Assembly (NCBI RefSeq): GCF_000009365.1
Contig: NC_008260.1
Location: forward strand, 1,337,501-1,401,500
Origin: Alcanivorax borkumensis SK2
Lineage (GTDB): Bacteria > Pseudomonadota > Gammaproteobacteria > Pseudomonadales > Alcanivoracaceae
Length of the DNA stretch: 64,000 nucleotides
Direction of reading: 5' to 3'
Below the pieces are notes generated by a model. That model was not told where the DNA came from, ran no database searches, and was given only the letters and a program-made list of their open reading frames with translations. Both the position numbers and the translations under genes were made by a program. Shown here one piece after another: positions 24,738 to 34,904 of the stretch (position 1 is the first letter of the stretch; every line of letters begins with the position of its first letter).

Positions 24738-25370
24738 ATGCAGTTACTCAGCAACAGCCTCACCGATCAGGCGCCGATTCTGGAAAAATTTGCCTTTGCG
24801 ACGATAAACCCGGACACCCATGTATCCTTAGCCAGTAATATTAACCCGCATTTAGCTTGGAAAGGTGCTCCTGAAGGGACGCGTTCCTTTGCCATTGTGT
24901 GCGTGGACCCGGATGCGCCTAGTGCAGCAGATGATGTGAACAGGGATGACAGAGAGGTTCCGGCTGACTTGCCACGGGTGGATTTTTATCACTGGACTCT
25001 GTTCAACATTCCTGCTGAACAGAGTGAAATTCGTGAGGGTAGCCACTGTAATAAAGTGACTCCGAAAGGTAAACCTGGGCCCGCTGCGCCAGATGGTCAG
25101 CGCCATGGGCTAAATGATTACACGGGTTGGTTTGCAGGTGATGCTGATATGGAAGGGCAATACTTTGGTTACGACGGCCCGTGCCCACCCTGGAATGACA
25201 GCATCGTCCACCGTTATGTTTTTACCGTTTATGCACTGGATGTGCCGGCGTTGCCTGAAGAGAAAGACCTGAGTGGTGCAGCGCTGGCTGAGCAGATTAA
25301 GTCTCACTCCTTGGATCAAGCGAGCCTTACGGTAAGTTACACACTGAACCCACGCTTAGCGCAGGGATAA
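24738..25370 (+). CDS. YbhB/YbcL-family PEBP-like protein
   Basis: A 210-aa phosphatidylethanolamine-binding-protein fold. The ligand-pocket motifs are present: CVDPDAPS near residue 55, DFYHWTLFNIP near 82 and FGYDGPCPPWNDSIVHRY near 144. It has no signal peptide, so it is cytoplasmic. Bacterial members have no firmly known role. The start is well set by AAGGAGAG upstream. Confidence 0.92.
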   Translation: MQLLSNSLTDQAPILEKFAFATINPDTHVSLASNINPHLAWKGAPEGTRSFAIVCVDPDAPSAADDVNRDDREVPADLPRVDFYHWTLFNIPAEQSEIREGSHCNKVTPKGKPGPAAPDGQRHGLNDYTGWFAGDADMEGQYFGYDGPCPPWNDSIVHRYVFTVYALDVPALPEEKDLSGAALAEQIKSHSLDQASLTVSYTLNPRLAQG

Positions 25371-25426
25371 ACATTTTTGCAGGATTTCAGAGTCTAGTCC
25401 TGAAATAGGTTGTCACCTATTTCGGC

Positions 25427-26100
25427 TCAACACGCCCGCTGTACTGCATCGGGCGTGCTGTATTTCAGAGCCAGATGCGGCGGGTCATGGTTATAGAGGG
25501 CCACCGATTCATCGACCATCGTACGGGCTTGATCCCAGTCCCCAGGCTGCGCCAGTAAAATTCAGTCTTGAATATCCCCTTTATTCGCTCTGCCAGGGCA
25601 TTCTGATAGCAATCGTAGCCGTCAGTCATCGAGCACTGAATATCATGCTTACGATGGATTTTTGGGTAACGGTCACAGCAGTACTGGATGCCTCGATCTG
25701 AGCGGTGGATTAACGGTTCCTTATCTGGCCGTTGCCGAAACCTGTTCCGGCCCAGACTTGAGGAGATTGGGGTGGCGAGGCAAGTGGTGACGACGGTGTG
25801 TGGTCTTATGATAAGCCCGCCGACGTGCCATTAGAGGACGCCGGGTGCGTAACAGTAGGAACAAACGGTCACGGCCCAGATGCAGTGCTTTATCCCGTTG
25901 CGGGTGCAGAAGATAGTGAAGCTTGCGGGTACCAATACGGGGCTGGAAGCGCCGGAGAAATAGTACGAAACTCAGCTCCTTCTACTCCTGAGCCTCCCGG
26001 ATCTGCTGCGGTCGATCAGCCTGATACCAAGCTTGACGGTTGATTCCCAGAAAGCGGCCTGTCCCGCTAATCGTCAATTCGGCAACGTGTTCTTGGATGA
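25427..26100 (-). pseudogene. IS3 transposase OrfB remnant
   Basis: Readable pieces in several frames: TISGTGRFLGINRQAWYQ, then FQPRIGTRKLHYLL, LGRDRLFLLLRTRRPL and RRAYHKTTH, then a jump over most of the rve integrase core to LIHRSDRGIQYC, SMTDGYDCYQNALAERIKG and, after a frameshift near 25555, DWDQARTMVDESVALYNHD to the stop. The first two catalytic aspartates lie in the deleted part, so it is non-functional. Confidence 0.88.
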
Positions 26101-26347
26101 GGGCTTGCCGGGCTGCTTTTTACGGGCACCCCGTAATTTTTCTCCATCACATCAACAAAGGCTTCGAAGAATTGGGCTTTCTGCTCAGTGAGCCGCAGCT
26201 TTTCTTCAAGCTCCTTGATACGTTGTTCTGGGGTCAGCGGTTTAGGCACGGCAAGATCCCGACTGAGACGCTCTGGGGCACCAGGATGCTAGTCCTGATG
26301 ACCATATCGACGTAATCACGTTGCGTACGCTTAACCCGTTGATTCAT
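26067..26347 (-). pseudogene. IS3 OrfA remnant
   Basis: Starts MNQRVKRTQRDY, loses most of the helix-turn-helix region to a deletion, then continues in another frame with KPLTPEQRIKELEEKLRLTE, the leucine-zipper part typical of IS3 OrfA, and QKAQFFEAFVDVMEKNYGVP. Inactive. Confidence 0.8.
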
Positions 26348-26412
26348 CACGTTCTCTCATAATAAAGACGGGAACGTGCCAACTCTATCCAGGAGCGGGG
26401 CAGTAGACACAA

Positions 26413-26440
26413 AAAAGCCCGGCTTCGCAGCCGGGCTTTT
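26413..26440 (-). terminator. Terminator after acnB
   Basis: AAAAGCCCGGCT - TCGC - AGCCGGGCTTTT, a perfect 12-bp stem with A and T tracts, 33 bases beyond the acnB stop. Confidence 0.92.
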
Positions 26441-26472
26441 CTGTGTTCCGTGAAGCGGTTAGTCAGTCGTCG

Positions 26473-29073
26473 TTATACGGACTGGGCAACCGGGATCTTC
26501 ACGGTGTCTGCCACTTCCTGGTATTCGGCCATTTGGTCGAAGTTAAGGTAGCGGTAGATCTCGGAGGACATGGAGTCGATGGTGTTCGCATACTCCATGT
26601 ACTCTTCCTTGCTTGGCAGCTTGCCGAGGATAGATGCCACAGACGCCAGCTCAGCGGATGCCAGGTACACATCTGCACCCTGACCCAGACGGTTCGGGAA
26701 ATTACGGGTGGAGGTGGATACCGCAGTGGACTTCGGCGCAATGCGTGCCTGGTTACCCATACATAGGGAGCAGCCCGGCATCTCGGTACGCGCACCGGCG
26801 CTACCGAAGATGTTGTAGTAGCCTTCTTCGGTAAGCTGGTGCTGATCCATCTTGGTCGGCGGAGCGATCCACAGACGGGTCGGCATGGTGCCGCTTTCCA
26901 CTTTCTGCAGCAGCTTACCGGCGGCGCGGAAATGACCGATGTTGGTCATGCAAGAACCAATGAAGACCTCATCGATTTTGGCACCCGCGACTTCAGACAG
27001 AGTTTTAGCATCGTCTGGGTCGTTCGGGCAGCACAGTACCGGCTCGCTGATCTGGTCCATATCGATTTCGATGACGGTGTGGTACTCGGCATCGGCATCG
27101 GCACGCATTAGGCTCGGGTTTGCCAGCCACTCTTCCATGCCCTGAATACGGCGTTCGATGGTGCGTGCATCGCCGTAGCCATTGGCGATCATCCACTTGA
27201 GCATGGTGATGTTGGACTTCAAGTACTCGGTCACGCTGTCTTCGGACAGAGTGATGGTACAGCCAGCAGCGGAACGCTCGGCGGATGCATCAGACAGTTC
27301 GAACGCTTGTTCAACGGTCAGATCATCCAAGCCTTCAATTTCCAGTACGCGACCGGAGAAGACGTTAACTTTACCTGCTTTTGCAACGGTTAAGTGGCCA
27401 TCTTTGATCGCCTGCATTGGAATGGCGTGTACCAGGTCACGCAGGGTGATGCCGGGCTGGCGTTTACCCTTGAAGCGAACCAGCACCGACTCCGGCATGT
27501 CCAGCGGCATAACGCCAGTGGCCGCGGCGAACGCAACCAGGCCGGACCCGGCCGGGAACGAGATACCCATGGGGAAACGAGTGTGGGAGTCACCACCGGT
27601 ACCCACGGTATCCGGCAGTAGCATGCGGTTCAGCCAAGAGTGGATGATGCCGTCGCCCGGACGCAAGGAAACACCGCCACGGTTCATGATGAAGTCAGGC
27701 AGGGTGTGCTGCGTTTCCACGTCAACCGGCTTGGGGTAAGCGGCGGTGTGGCAGAAAGATTGCATTACCAGGTCGGCCTGGAAACCCAAGCAAGCCAGAT
27801 CTTTCAGCTCGTCACGGGTCATTGGGCCAGTGGTATCCTGGGAGCCAACGGTGGTCATCTTCGGCTCGCAGTACATACCGGGGCGAACACCGTCCATGCC
27901 GCAAGCTTTGCCGACCATTTTTTGAGCCAGAGTGAAGCCCTTGTCGGAATCGCCAGGCTGTTCCGGCTTACGGAACAACTCGGAAGGTGCTAGGCCGAGG
28001 GCTTCGCGCGCCTTAGTGGTCAGGCCGCGACCGATGATCAGGTTGATACGGCCGCCGGCGCGTACTTCGTCCAGCAGAACCTGTGAGCGAAGATTGAACT
28101 CAGCGATAACTTCGCCGTCTTTTTCCACCTTGCCTTCGAAGGGGTAAACATCGATTACGTCACCGGTGTTCATTTTTTCTACATCGCACTCGAAGGGCAG
28201 GGCGCCGGAATCTTCCATGGTGTTAAAGAAGATCGGAGCGATTTTGCCGCCGATGCAGACGCCGCCTGCGCGCTTGTTCGGTACAAACGGGATGTCGTCA
28301 CCAAAGTGCCATAGCACAGAGTTTGTAGCGGACTTACGGGAAGAACCAGTGCCTACAACGTCGCCCACGTAGGCAACCGGGTAGCCTTTTTTCTTCAGCT
28401 CGTCCATTTGGGTCAGCGGGCCGATTTCGCCGTCTTTTTCCGGGATGATGCCTTCACGAGCATTTTTCAGCATGGCGTTGCCGTGCAGAGGAATATCCGG
28501 GCGGCTCCAAGCGTCCTGTGCAGGGGACAGGTCGTCAGTGTTGGTTTCACCGGTGACCTTGAATACGGACAAGGTCATTTTTTCGGCCAGATCGGGACGC
28601 TTAGTGAACCATTCTCCTTCCGCCCAAGACTCGATGACTTCCTTAGCCTTGGCGTTGCCGGCTTTCATTTTGTCTTCCACATCGTGGAACGCATCGAAAA
28701 CTAGCAGGGTGTGCTTGAGTTGCTCGGCCGCTTCATCAACTAGCTCTGCATCGTCCAGTGCGTCAATCAGCGGGGCTACGTTGTAGCCACCCTGCATGGT
28801 GCCCAGCAGCTGCACGGCACGTTTCTTATCAATAAGAGGGGAGCTGGCTTCACCTTTCACAATCGCGGTTAGGAAAGCGGCCTTAACATAGGCGGCTTGA
28901 TCCACACCCGGCGGAACGCGGTTTACGAACAGGTCCAGGATAAACTCTTCTTCGCCAGCCGGCGGGGTTTTCAGCAGTTCTACCAGGTCGGCAACTTGCT
29001 GTTCGGTAAGCGGCTTGGGCGGTACACCTTCAGCGGCGCGCTCTTCTACATGTTTGCGATAGGCTTCTAGCAC
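26473..29073 (-). CDS. acnB: Aconitate hydratase B
   Basis: AcnB interconverts citrate and isocitrate in the TCA cycle using a [4Fe-4S] cluster. The 866-aa product (E. coli 865) has the B-type order: N-terminal HEAT-like domain ([14 protein letters not shown]), swivel domain, then the catalytic domains with cluster cysteines in [13 protein letters not shown] and the CSLCMGNQ pair. Translation starts at GTG 29073 with GAGGGA 7 bases upstream. A perfect 9-bp hairpin lies in the leader. Confidence 0.97.
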   Translation of the reverse strand: MLEAYRKHVEERAAEGVPPKPLTEQQVADLVELLKTPPAGEEEFILDLFVNRVPPGVDQAAYVKAAFLTAIVKGEASSPLIDKKRAVQLLGTMQGGYNVAPLIDALDDAELVDEAAEQLKHTLLVFDAFHDVEDKMKAGNAKAKEVIESWAEGEWFTKRPDLAEKMTLSVFKVTGETNTDDLSPAQDAWSRPDIPLHGNAMLKNAREGIIPEKDGEIGPLTQMDELKKKGYPVAYVGDVVGTGSSRKSATNSVLWHFGDDIPFVPNKRAGGVCIGGKIAPIFFNTMEDSGALPFECDVEKMNTGDVIDVYPFEGKVEKDGEVIAEFNLRSQVLLDEVRAGGRINLIIGRGLTTKAREALGLAPSELFRKPEQPGDSDKGFTLAQKMVGKACGMDGVRPGMYCEPKMTTVGSQDTTGPMTRDELKDLACLGFQADLVMQSFCHTAAYPKPVDVETQHTLPDFIMNRGGVSLRPGDGIIHSWLNRMLLPDTVGTGGDSHTRFPMGISFPAGSGLVAFAAATGVMPLDMPESVLVRFKGKRQPGITLRDLVHAIPMQAIKDGHLTVAKAGKVNVFSGRVLEIEGLDDLTVEQAFELSDASAERSAAGCTITLSEDSVTEYLKSNITMLKWMIANGYGDARTIERRIQGMEEWLANPSLMRADADAEYHTVIEIDMDQISEPVLCCPNDPDDAKTLSEVAGAKIDEVFIGSCMTNIGHFRAAGKLLQKVESGTMPTRLWIAPPTKMDQHQLTEEGYYNIFGSAGARTEMPGCSLCMGNQARIAPKSTAVSTSTRNFPNRLGQGADVYLASAELASVASILGKLPSKEEYMEYANTIDSMSSEIYRYLNFDQMAEYQEVADTVKIPVAQSV

Positions 29074-29098
29074 AGCGTTTCCCTCATCGTCGTCTTTG

Positions 29099-29119
29099 CT
29101 GATTTCTTTTAGAAATCAG
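29099..29119 (-). promoter_or_regulatory. Hairpin in acnB leader
   Basis: CTGATTTCT - TTT - AGAAATCAG, a perfect 9-bp dyad 25 bases upstream of the acnB start. It could be an operator or an mRNA hairpin. Confidence 0.4.
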
Positions 29120-29266
29120 TCTTTTAGGGTGTTACTGGGGGTTGGAATAGCGCGCGGAGTATAGCGGAATAGCCATCAATTGTTAAGCCAAACCACGATT
29201 GCAGCCATTCATTCCATGAATACTCATAATCACTGAGAACATGGGCCTGCATTCAAGGCAAAGTAA

Positions 29267-30175
29267 TCAGTACGGTGTGTCACTCCCGGGAGGGGGGCGG
29301 CGAAAACGTTTGTAGCTCCAAAGATACTGATTGGGTGATTCGTCGATTAGCTGTTCGATGGAGTGGTTCATGCCCGCAAGAGCGTTATCCAGATCGTCGT
29401 CGGCTATCGCGGTGTCGGCTGGGCGAATTCGGATTTCGTAGCCCTGGGTGCCGGGCAGGCGACGAGCCCAAGCCATGAATGTGACAGCTCCGGTTTGGCG
29501 AATAAGTTTGCATGCCAGCGTACCGGTATAGGCCGGGTGCCCGTAAAACGGCACATGGCGACCACTTCGGCGGTCGGGAACCTGATCGGGGAGAATGGCA
29601 GTGAGTGCGCCCTTTTTCATGGCACGTACTAGGCCCGCAACGCCGCGGGCCGTAGTGGGATACATTGTGGAACCAAAATGCTCCCGGCCACTGCGTACCA
29701 GATTATCCACTTCGGGTAGCCCGGAGGGGGCAAACATGGCATGCAGGCCAAATTCAGTGGCCAGCCAGAAATTGAGCACTTCCCAGCAGCCAAGATGAGG
29801 CGCCAGGATCATGATCGGTTTGCCATCCGCAACAGCCTGGCGTAGAGGGGCATCACCGTCTACCGCTGCTACGCGCTGCAGTCCCTGGGCGGGGCGTCGC
29901 CAGAACAAGGCGATTTCAAAGGTGTTCTTGATACTTTCAATCAGTGACTCACGGGCCAGTTGCGCGCGCTTGGCATCGGAAAGTGCAGGATAACAAAGTG
30001 CCAAATTCGTTTTGCTAACCTTTAGCGCTTGGGTCGGTAGCCGGGCCACGATTACACCAATAATGGTGGCAAGCGCACGGTTAATGACAAAAGGTAAGGC
30101 GCCAATCAGTCGCAATGCGACAATTGCAATCTGACCTTTGGCCCGCTGTATTCGAGGATGTGTTTTTCTGCCCAT
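29267..30175 (-). CDS. LpxL/HtrB-type lysophospholipid acyltransferase
   Basis: A 302-aa late acyltransferase of the lipid A (HtrB/LpxL) superfamily. The catalytic motif is APHLGCWEV (HX4E) near residue 126, followed by AMFAPSGLPEVDNLV, ILPDQVPDRRSGRHVPFYG and YLWSYKRFRRP at the C-terminus. One N-terminal hydrophobic segment anchors it to the inner membrane. It probably adds a secondary acyl chain to lipid A; acceptor position is unknown. Divergent from miaE. Confidence 0.88.
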   Translation of the reverse strand: MGRKTHPRIQRAKGQIAIVALRLIGALPFVINRALATIIGVIVARLPTQALKVSKTNLALCYPALSDAKRAQLARESLIESIKNTFEIALFWRRPAQGLQRVAAVDGDAPLRQAVADGKPIMILAPHLGCWEVLNFWLATEFGLHAMFAPSGLPEVDNLVRSGREHFGSTMYPTTARGVAGLVRAMKKGALTAILPDQVPDRRSGRHVPFYGHPAYTGTLACKLIRQTGAVTFMAWARRLPGTQGYEIRIRPADTAIADDDLDNALAGMNHSIEQLIDESPNQYLWSYKRFRRPPPGSDTPY

Positions 30176-30295
30176 GGCGCGACAGTATACGGGCGCGGCG
30201 GGAGAGCACCAGCGGTGCGGATGAGATTGCGTACAAAAACGCTATAATGCCGGCGCCTGTCTGCGGATAGGTTACCTTGAGCCAACGAGAGCCCC

Positions 30296-30910
30296 ATGCA
30301 CGACATTTCCCATATCCACGATTTTCTCCCCTGCGCCACACCGTCAGCTTGGGTCGACTGGGCATTGCAGCACCCGGATATTCTGTTGATTGACCATGCG
30401 CACTGCGAAAAGAAAGCGGCCAGCACAGCGATTAACTTGATGTTTCGTTATGTGGATCGTCCTGAGCTGCTGGACACGTTGAGCCAGCTGGCCCGCGAGG
30501 AGTTGCTACATTTCGAGCAGGTGGTACAGCTGATGCGTGAACGTGGTGTGCAATACGATCATATGACGCCGGCACGTTATGCCAAGGGGTTGCGCCAGCA
30601 CATTCGCACCTCTGAGCCTGGCCGCCTGGTCGACACCATGATTGTGGGAGCGTTGATTGAGGCGCGTAGTTGTGAGCGTTTTGCGGCGCTGGCGCCCCAT
30701 GTGGATGAGGAGCTTGGTCGTTACTATCGATACCTGTTGAAAAGTGAGTCGCGACACTTCGAAGATTACCTGAAGCTGGCCGAGCAATACGCCGGCGCGC
30801 CGATCGAACAGCGAGTGGCGTTTTTCAAAGAAGTGGAGCGGGAGCTGGTGGAGTCGCCGGATTCTGAATTCCGGTTTCATTCGGGAGTGCCTAGGGCCGT
30901 TGACCGCTAA
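30296..30910 (+). CDS. miaE: tRNA-(ms2io6A) hydroxylase MiaE
   Basis: MiaE is a nonheme di-iron monooxygenase that hydroxylates the isopentenyl group of ms2i6A37 in tRNA. The 204-aa product has the ferritin-like helical bundle with metal-ligand motifs around HAHCEKKAAS, REELLHFEQV, IEARSCERF and ESRHFEDY. Length is in the family range (E. coli lacks it; Salmonella MiaE 270, the pseudomonad type about 200). Confidence 0.93.
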   Translation: MHDISHIHDFLPCATPSAWVDWALQHPDILLIDHAHCEKKAASTAINLMFRYVDRPELLDTLSQLAREELLHFEQVVQLMRERGVQYDHMTPARYAKGLRQHIRTSEPGRLVDTMIVGALIEARSCERFAALAPHVDEELGRYYRYLLKSESRHFEDYLKLAEQYAGAPIEQRVAFFKEVERELVESPDSEFRFHSGVPRAVDR

Positions 30911-30946
30911 CACTCGCGATTTTGCTGTGATCATTTTGAAATGTAA

Positions 30947-30977
30947 GAGGCCGTGTCCAAAGGGTGGGCACGGCCTC
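30947..30977. terminator. Terminator between miaE and lpxH
   Basis: GAGGCCGTG (30947) pairs with CACGGCCTC (30969), extended by TCC/GG(T)GG. It separates convergent genes; the flanking T-runs are weak. Confidence 0.6.
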
Positions 30978-31022
30978 CCGCGTTTCATCTTACAACAAAC
31001 TGTTTCGCGCAGCGTTCAACGC

Positions 31023-31754
31023 TCAACTAATCTCAAAACTTTCCAGCGTTAGCCCAGTTTTACTGTCCGCCACAATCTGCCAGCCAAGTTCACCCCAGTC
31101 CCCCAATACCCAGCGCTTGCCTGTTCCCTCAGGCAGAGCGATGTCGTGCACGTCCGGGCGGTGGGTATGGCCGTGGATCAGGTGCTGAACGCCGGCCTCC
31201 TGCATCTCCCGAACCACTTCTTGTGGGGTAACATCCATGATGTTTTCCGCCTTGTTGGCATTGTTGCCCTGGCTTTGCATGCGCATGCCTTGGGCGATCA
31301 TGCGCCGCTCTTCCAGCGGTTTGGCAAGCATCCCCTGTTGCCATTGAGGGTCGCGGGCCATGGTGCGGAACTGCTGATAGGCGGTGTCCAGGGTGCACAG
31401 GCTGTCGCCATGCATCAGAATGGCGGCGGTGCCGTAGAGATCCACTACGGTGCCCTCACCCAGCAAGGTGCCGCCGCAGGCAGCGGCGAAATCGTTGCCG
31501 AGCATGAAGTCCCGGTTGCCGTGCATAAAGTAGAGCTTGCTGCCGCTGTCAGAAAATTGGCGGAAGGCAGCGATGGCCTCTAGGTTGAACGGGGTGTCAT
31601 CATCATCGCCGATCCAAGCTTCAAACAGGTCGCCCAGAACATAGAGGGCATCGGCTTTGCCGGCATGTTGTGCCAGCAGTTTTTTCAGTCCATCCAGATG
31701 CTCAGGGCGTGCCGGGTCCAGATGCAGATCAGAAATGAAGAGGCTGTAACTCAT
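31023..31754 (-). CDS. lpxH: UDP-2,3-diacylglucosamine diphosphatase LpxH
   Basis: LpxH cleaves UDP-2,3-diacylglucosamine to lipid X in lipid A synthesis at the inner-membrane face. The 243-aa product carries the calcineurin-type motifs in order: FISDLHLD, YVLGDLFEAWIGDD, MHGNRDFMLG, HGDSLC and HGHTHRPDVH, covering the two-metal site. It is the last gene of ppiB-ppiA-lpxH, 2 bases after the ppiA stop. Confidence 0.96.
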   Translation of the reverse strand: MSYSLFISDLHLDPARPEHLDGLKKLLAQHAGKADALYVLGDLFEAWIGDDDDTPFNLEAIAAFRQFSDSGSKLYFMHGNRDFMLGNDFAAACGGTLLGEGTVVDLYGTAAILMHGDSLCTLDTAYQQFRTMARDPQWQQGMLAKPLEERRMIAQGMRMQSQGNNANKAENIMDVTPQEVVREMQEAGVQHLIHGHTHRPDVHDIALPEGTGKRWVLGDWGELGWQIVADSKTGLTLESFEIS

Positions 31755-31756
31755 GG

Positions 31757-32377
31757 TTATTGAGCGTCCTTCACTTCGCTTGCCGGCTGCTTTTCTTGAG
31801 CGGACGTAGTGTCGTTATCAAGACGGTAAGCCTTGGTGATCAGAATGGGTACTTGCGGGACGTCGCGTGCCATCATGCCGTTAAGGCGCTGGCTGGTGGT
31901 AGGTTCCTGGGCAATGTTGTCGACCACATTCATGCCCTCGGTGACGGCACCAAAAACCGCATAGCCCCAGCCTCGGCTGTTTTTGCCGGTGAAATCTAGG
32001 CTGCGGCTATCGACCAGATTAATGAAGAACTGGGCGGTGGCGGAGTGTGGGTTGCTAGTGCGGGCCATGGCCAAGGTGCCGCGCTTGTTCTTGAGGCCGT
32101 TGTCGGCCTCGTTCTGAATAGGCGCGCGTGCGGCCTTACGCTGGCCGCTCTGGTCAAAGCCGCCACCCTGAATCATGAACCCGCGGATAACGCGGTGAAA
32201 CTGGGTGTTGTTGTAGAAGCCACTATCGACATACTGAAGAAAGTTGGCGACGCTTTTGGGGGCTTTGTCTTCGTAGAGCTCAATGGTCACCGGGCCGGCG
32301 GTGGTCTCTAGACGGACCAGCGGATTAGCCAGCAACAGACCAGGAAGCAGGGCGAGCAGGGCAGCAGCAAGGCGCAT
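31757..32377 (-). CDS. ppiA: Periplasmic cyclophilin PpiA
   Basis: A 206-aa peptidyl-prolyl isomerase with a signal peptide (residues 1-17, LLPGLLLA) and a complete cyclophilin domain: FHRVIRGFMIQGGG, TLAMARTSNPHSATAQFFIN and [15 protein letters not shown]-terminal tail of about 30 charged residues (DNDTTSAQEKQP) is extra to the domain. It acts on periplasmic protein folding. Five bases separate it from ppiB upstream. Confidence 0.9.
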   Translation of the reverse strand: MRLAAALLALLPGLLLANPLVRLETTAGPVTIELYEDKAPKSVANFLQYVDSGFYNNTQFHRVIRGFMIQGGGFDQSGQRKAARAPIQNEADNGLKNKRGTLAMARTSNPHSATAQFFINLVDSRSLDFTGKNSRGWGYAVFGAVTEGMNVVDNIAQEPTTSQRLNGMMARDVPQVPILITKAYRLDNDTTSAQEKQPASEVKDAQ

Positions 32378-32382
32378 GGCTA

Positions 32383-32880
32383 TCAGTCCTCGATCAGCTC
32401 GGCGGATTCGATCAGAACCGGTTCTACCGGCACATCCTGATGGCCGCCTTTATTGCCGGTGGCGACGTTGCGGATTTTTTCCACCACATCCATGCCATCG
32501 GATACGGCGCCAAATACAGCATAACCCCAGCCATCCTGGCTGCGTTCCTTATCTAAGAAATGGTTGTCTGCTACGTTGATGAAGAACTGCGCGGAGGCTG
32601 AGTGCGGATCCGGTGTGCGTGCCATGGCAATGGTGCCGGCTTTGTTGGACAGGCCGTTACCCGCTTCATTCTTAATAGAGGCACGTGTCGGTTTTTGCTG
32701 CATATCTTCGCTGAAGCCGCCACCCTGGATCATGAAGTTGCTGATGACGCGGTGGAAGATGGTGCCGTTAAAATGGCCATCTTTAACGTACTGCACGAAA
32801 TTTTCAGTGGTTCCCGGCGCTTTCTCTGCGTCAAGTTGCAGGGTGATTTTGCCGTAAGTTGTTGTCAGCAACACTTTCAT
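32383..32880 (-). CDS. ppiB: Cytoplasmic cyclophilin PpiB
   Basis: A 165-aa cyclophilin (E. coli PpiB 164) without a signal peptide. It has [35 protein letters not shown] and [19 protein letters not shown]. It catalyses prolyl isomerisation in the cytosol. First gene of the three-gene operon, divergent from glnS; its sequence is close to the neighbouring ppiA, so the two may be a local duplication. Confidence 0.94.
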   Translation of the reverse strand: MKVLLTTTYGKITLQLDAEKAPGTTENFVQYVKDGHFNGTIFHRVISNFMIQGGGFSEDMQQKPTRASIKNEAGNGLSNKAGTIAMARTPDPHSASAQFFINVADNHFLDKERSQDGWGYAVFGAVSDGMDVVEKIRNVATGNKGGHQDVPVEPVLIESAELIED

Positions 32881-32947
32881 TGATGTTTCTCCGCAGGGGT
32901 GGGCCCGTCAACTAACGCCTATTTGCGCGCAGAAGAGCCCTGAGTCT

Positions 32948-32975
32948 TTGACTGTTGGGGGGGCTACAGTACACT
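32948..32975 (+). promoter_or_regulatory. Sigma-70 promoter of glnS
   Basis: TTGACT (32948), 16-base spacer with a G7 run, TACACT (32970). Transcription would start near 32982, about 54 bases before the glnS ATG. Confidence 0.6.
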
Positions 32976-33035
32976 AGCGCACCTTCATTTTCACTGTACC
33001 CATTTACCGTATCTCTATCCGGACTGGCCAAGGCA

Positions 33036-34721
33036 ATGAGCGAAACGAAAGCGCCAAGCAATTTTATCAGACAGATCATCGACCGTGACCTTGCAGAAGG
33101 TAAAAATGACGGCAAAGTAGTGACCCGTTTTCCACCGGAGCCCAATGGTTATCTGCACATTGGTCATGCTAAATCTATCTGTCTTAACTTTGGTATCGCG
33201 GAAAGCTATGGCGGCAGCTGTAATTTGCGCTTTGACGATACTAACCCGGAGAAAGAAGAGGACGAGTACATCCAGTCCATCAAACAGGATGTACAGTGGC
33301 TGGGTTATCAGTGGAGCGGACAAGAGCGCTTTGCCAGTAACTACTTTGATCAGCTTTATGATCTGGCGGTGGGTCTGATCCAAAAAGGGCTAGCGTACGT
33401 GGATAGCTTAAGCCCGTCAGAGATTGCTGAATACCGCGGTAATTTTACCACTCCAGGCAAACCGAGCCCCTATCGTGAGCGTTCGGTGGAGGAGAATTTG
33501 ACGTTGTTCGAGCAGATGCGCAACAACAAACTAGAGGAGGGGGAGGCCGTACTGCGTGCGAAAATTGATATGCAGAGCCCGAATATCAGCCTGCGTGACC
33601 CAATCCTTTACCGTATTCGCAAAAAGACCCACCACCAGACCGGTGATAAGTGGGTGATCTATCCTATGTATGATTTCACGCATCCGTTGTCTGATGCTAT
33701 CGAAGGCATTACGCATAGTCTATGCACCCTGGAGTTTGAGGATCACCGCCCCTTTTATGATTGGGTGGTGGAAAATACGTCAGTGACGACCACTCCGCGT
33801 CAGTACGAATTTGCCCGCCTGAATTTGAATTACACGCTAACGAGCAAGCGCAAACTCAAGCAATTGGTGGACGAAGGGTATGTAAACGGCTGGAATGACC
33901 CGCGCATGCCGACCATCTCTGGGCTGCGACGCCGTGGCTATACGCCAAGCTCCATTCGAACTTTCTGTGAATCTGTTGGCGTTAGTCGTGCGGATTCTGT
34001 GGTTGATATGGCCATGCTTGAAGCGGCGATTCGAGATGACCTTAACCAGCACGCTCCTCGAGCTATGTGTGTGATGAACCCGTTGAAACTGGTAATCGAG
34101 AATTGGGATGAGGGCAAGGAGGACGTTCTGGTGGCTCCGGTGCACCCTCAGAATGAGGCCAGAGGTACCCGGCAGGTACCGATGACGCGTGAGTTGTATA
34201 TTGATCGCGAAGACTTCCGAGAGGAGGCTAATAAGAAATTCAAACGTTTGGTGTTGGGCGATCGTGTGCGTTTGCGTTACGGCTATGTTGTTCGGGCCAC
34301 CGATGTTGTGCGTGACGATCAAGGTGAAATCGTGGAGGTGCGTTGCACCTATGATCCTGACACCTTAGGCAAAAACCCCGAGAACGCAGAGGGGCAGGGG
34401 AAAATGCGTGGCGTCATTCACTGGGTGAGTGCGGATAAAGCGTTGCCTTGCGAAGTGCGTTTGTACGATCGCCTATTCAGTGTCGCCAACCCCAACAAGG
34501 AATTAGAAGAAGGGCAGACTTTTCTGTCACACATCAACCCAGACTCTCTGACCGTTCTGGAGAACTGTTTAGTAGAACCGGGGCTTCGTGGTGCCTTGGC
34601 TGAGACTCGTTATCAATTTGAACGGGAGGGGTATTTTTGTGTGGATCAGGACAGTACCGAGAACCGGTTAGTATTCAATCAGACCGTGGGGTTGCGCGAA
34701 TCTTGGCCTAAGGAAGCCTGA
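33036..34721 (+). CDS. glnS: Glutaminyl-tRNA synthetase
   Basis: A class I synthetase of 561 aa that charges tRNA-Gln. The ATP site motifs are [12 protein letters not shown] near residue 42 and LTSKRKLKQ near residue 270 (the KMSKS equivalent). The anticodon-binding beta-barrels fill the C-terminal third. ATG 33036 gives the normal family N-terminus [12 protein letters not shown] and has AAGG upstream; the frame continues 27 codons further up but runs through the promoter. Confidence 0.97.
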   Translation: MSETKAPSNFIRQIIDRDLAEGKNDGKVVTRFPPEPNGYLHIGHAKSICLNFGIAESYGGSCNLRFDDTNPEKEEDEYIQSIKQDVQWLGYQWSGQERFASNYFDQLYDLAVGLIQKGLAYVDSLSPSEIAEYRGNFTTPGKPSPYRERSVEENLTLFEQMRNNKLEEGEAVLRAKIDMQSPNISLRDPILYRIRKKTHHQTGDKWVIYPMYDFTHPLSDAIEGITHSLCTLEFEDHRPFYDWVVENTSVTTTPRQYEFARLNLNYTLTSKRKLKQLVDEGYVNGWNDPRMPTISGLRRRGYTPSSIRTFCESVGVSRADSVVDMAMLEAAIRDDLNQHAPRAMCVMNPLKLVIENWDEGKEDVLVAPVHPQNEARGTRQVPMTRELYIDREDFREEANKKFKRLVLGDRVRLRYGYVVRATDVVRDDQGEIVEVRCTYDPDTLGKNPENAEGQGKMRGVIHWVSADKALPCEVRLYDRLFSVANPNKELEEGQTFLSHINPDSLTVLENCLVEPGLRGALAETRYQFEREGYFCVDQDSTENRLVFNQTVGLRESWPKEA

Positions 34722-34746
34722 GTTCGGGTGAGGGGCCGCTTTTGAG

Positions 34747-34777
34747 AAAACCGTACCTAAAAGGGGTGCGGTTTTTT
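34747..34777 (+). terminator. Terminator after glnS
   Basis: AAAACCGTACC, short loop, GGTGCGGTTTTTTT: stable stem with T7. Confidence 0.88.
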
Positions 34778-34904
34778 TATGTCCACTCCCCAACGGGATA
34801 AATTGCGTACAATGAAAGTGTGGGAGTGTTGGCTTGGCGAGAGGGGGCGAACAAGAGAATGCAGAGAGAGAGAAGGGGGGGGCGCTGTTGGGCCCCCGTT
34901 GCGC

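Larger units (their letters stand above)
25398..26394 (-). mobile_element. Decayed IS3-family element
   Basis: Remains of an IS3-type insertion sequence, about 1.0 kb against the usual 1.2-1.5 kb. Imperfect terminal repeats face each other: TCCTGAAATAGGTTGTCAC at 25398 and, inverted, TCCTGGATAGAGTTGGCAC ending at 26394. Both transposase frames are broken by stops, frameshifts and internal deletions. No target duplication is visible, so the insertion is old. Confidence 0.85.
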
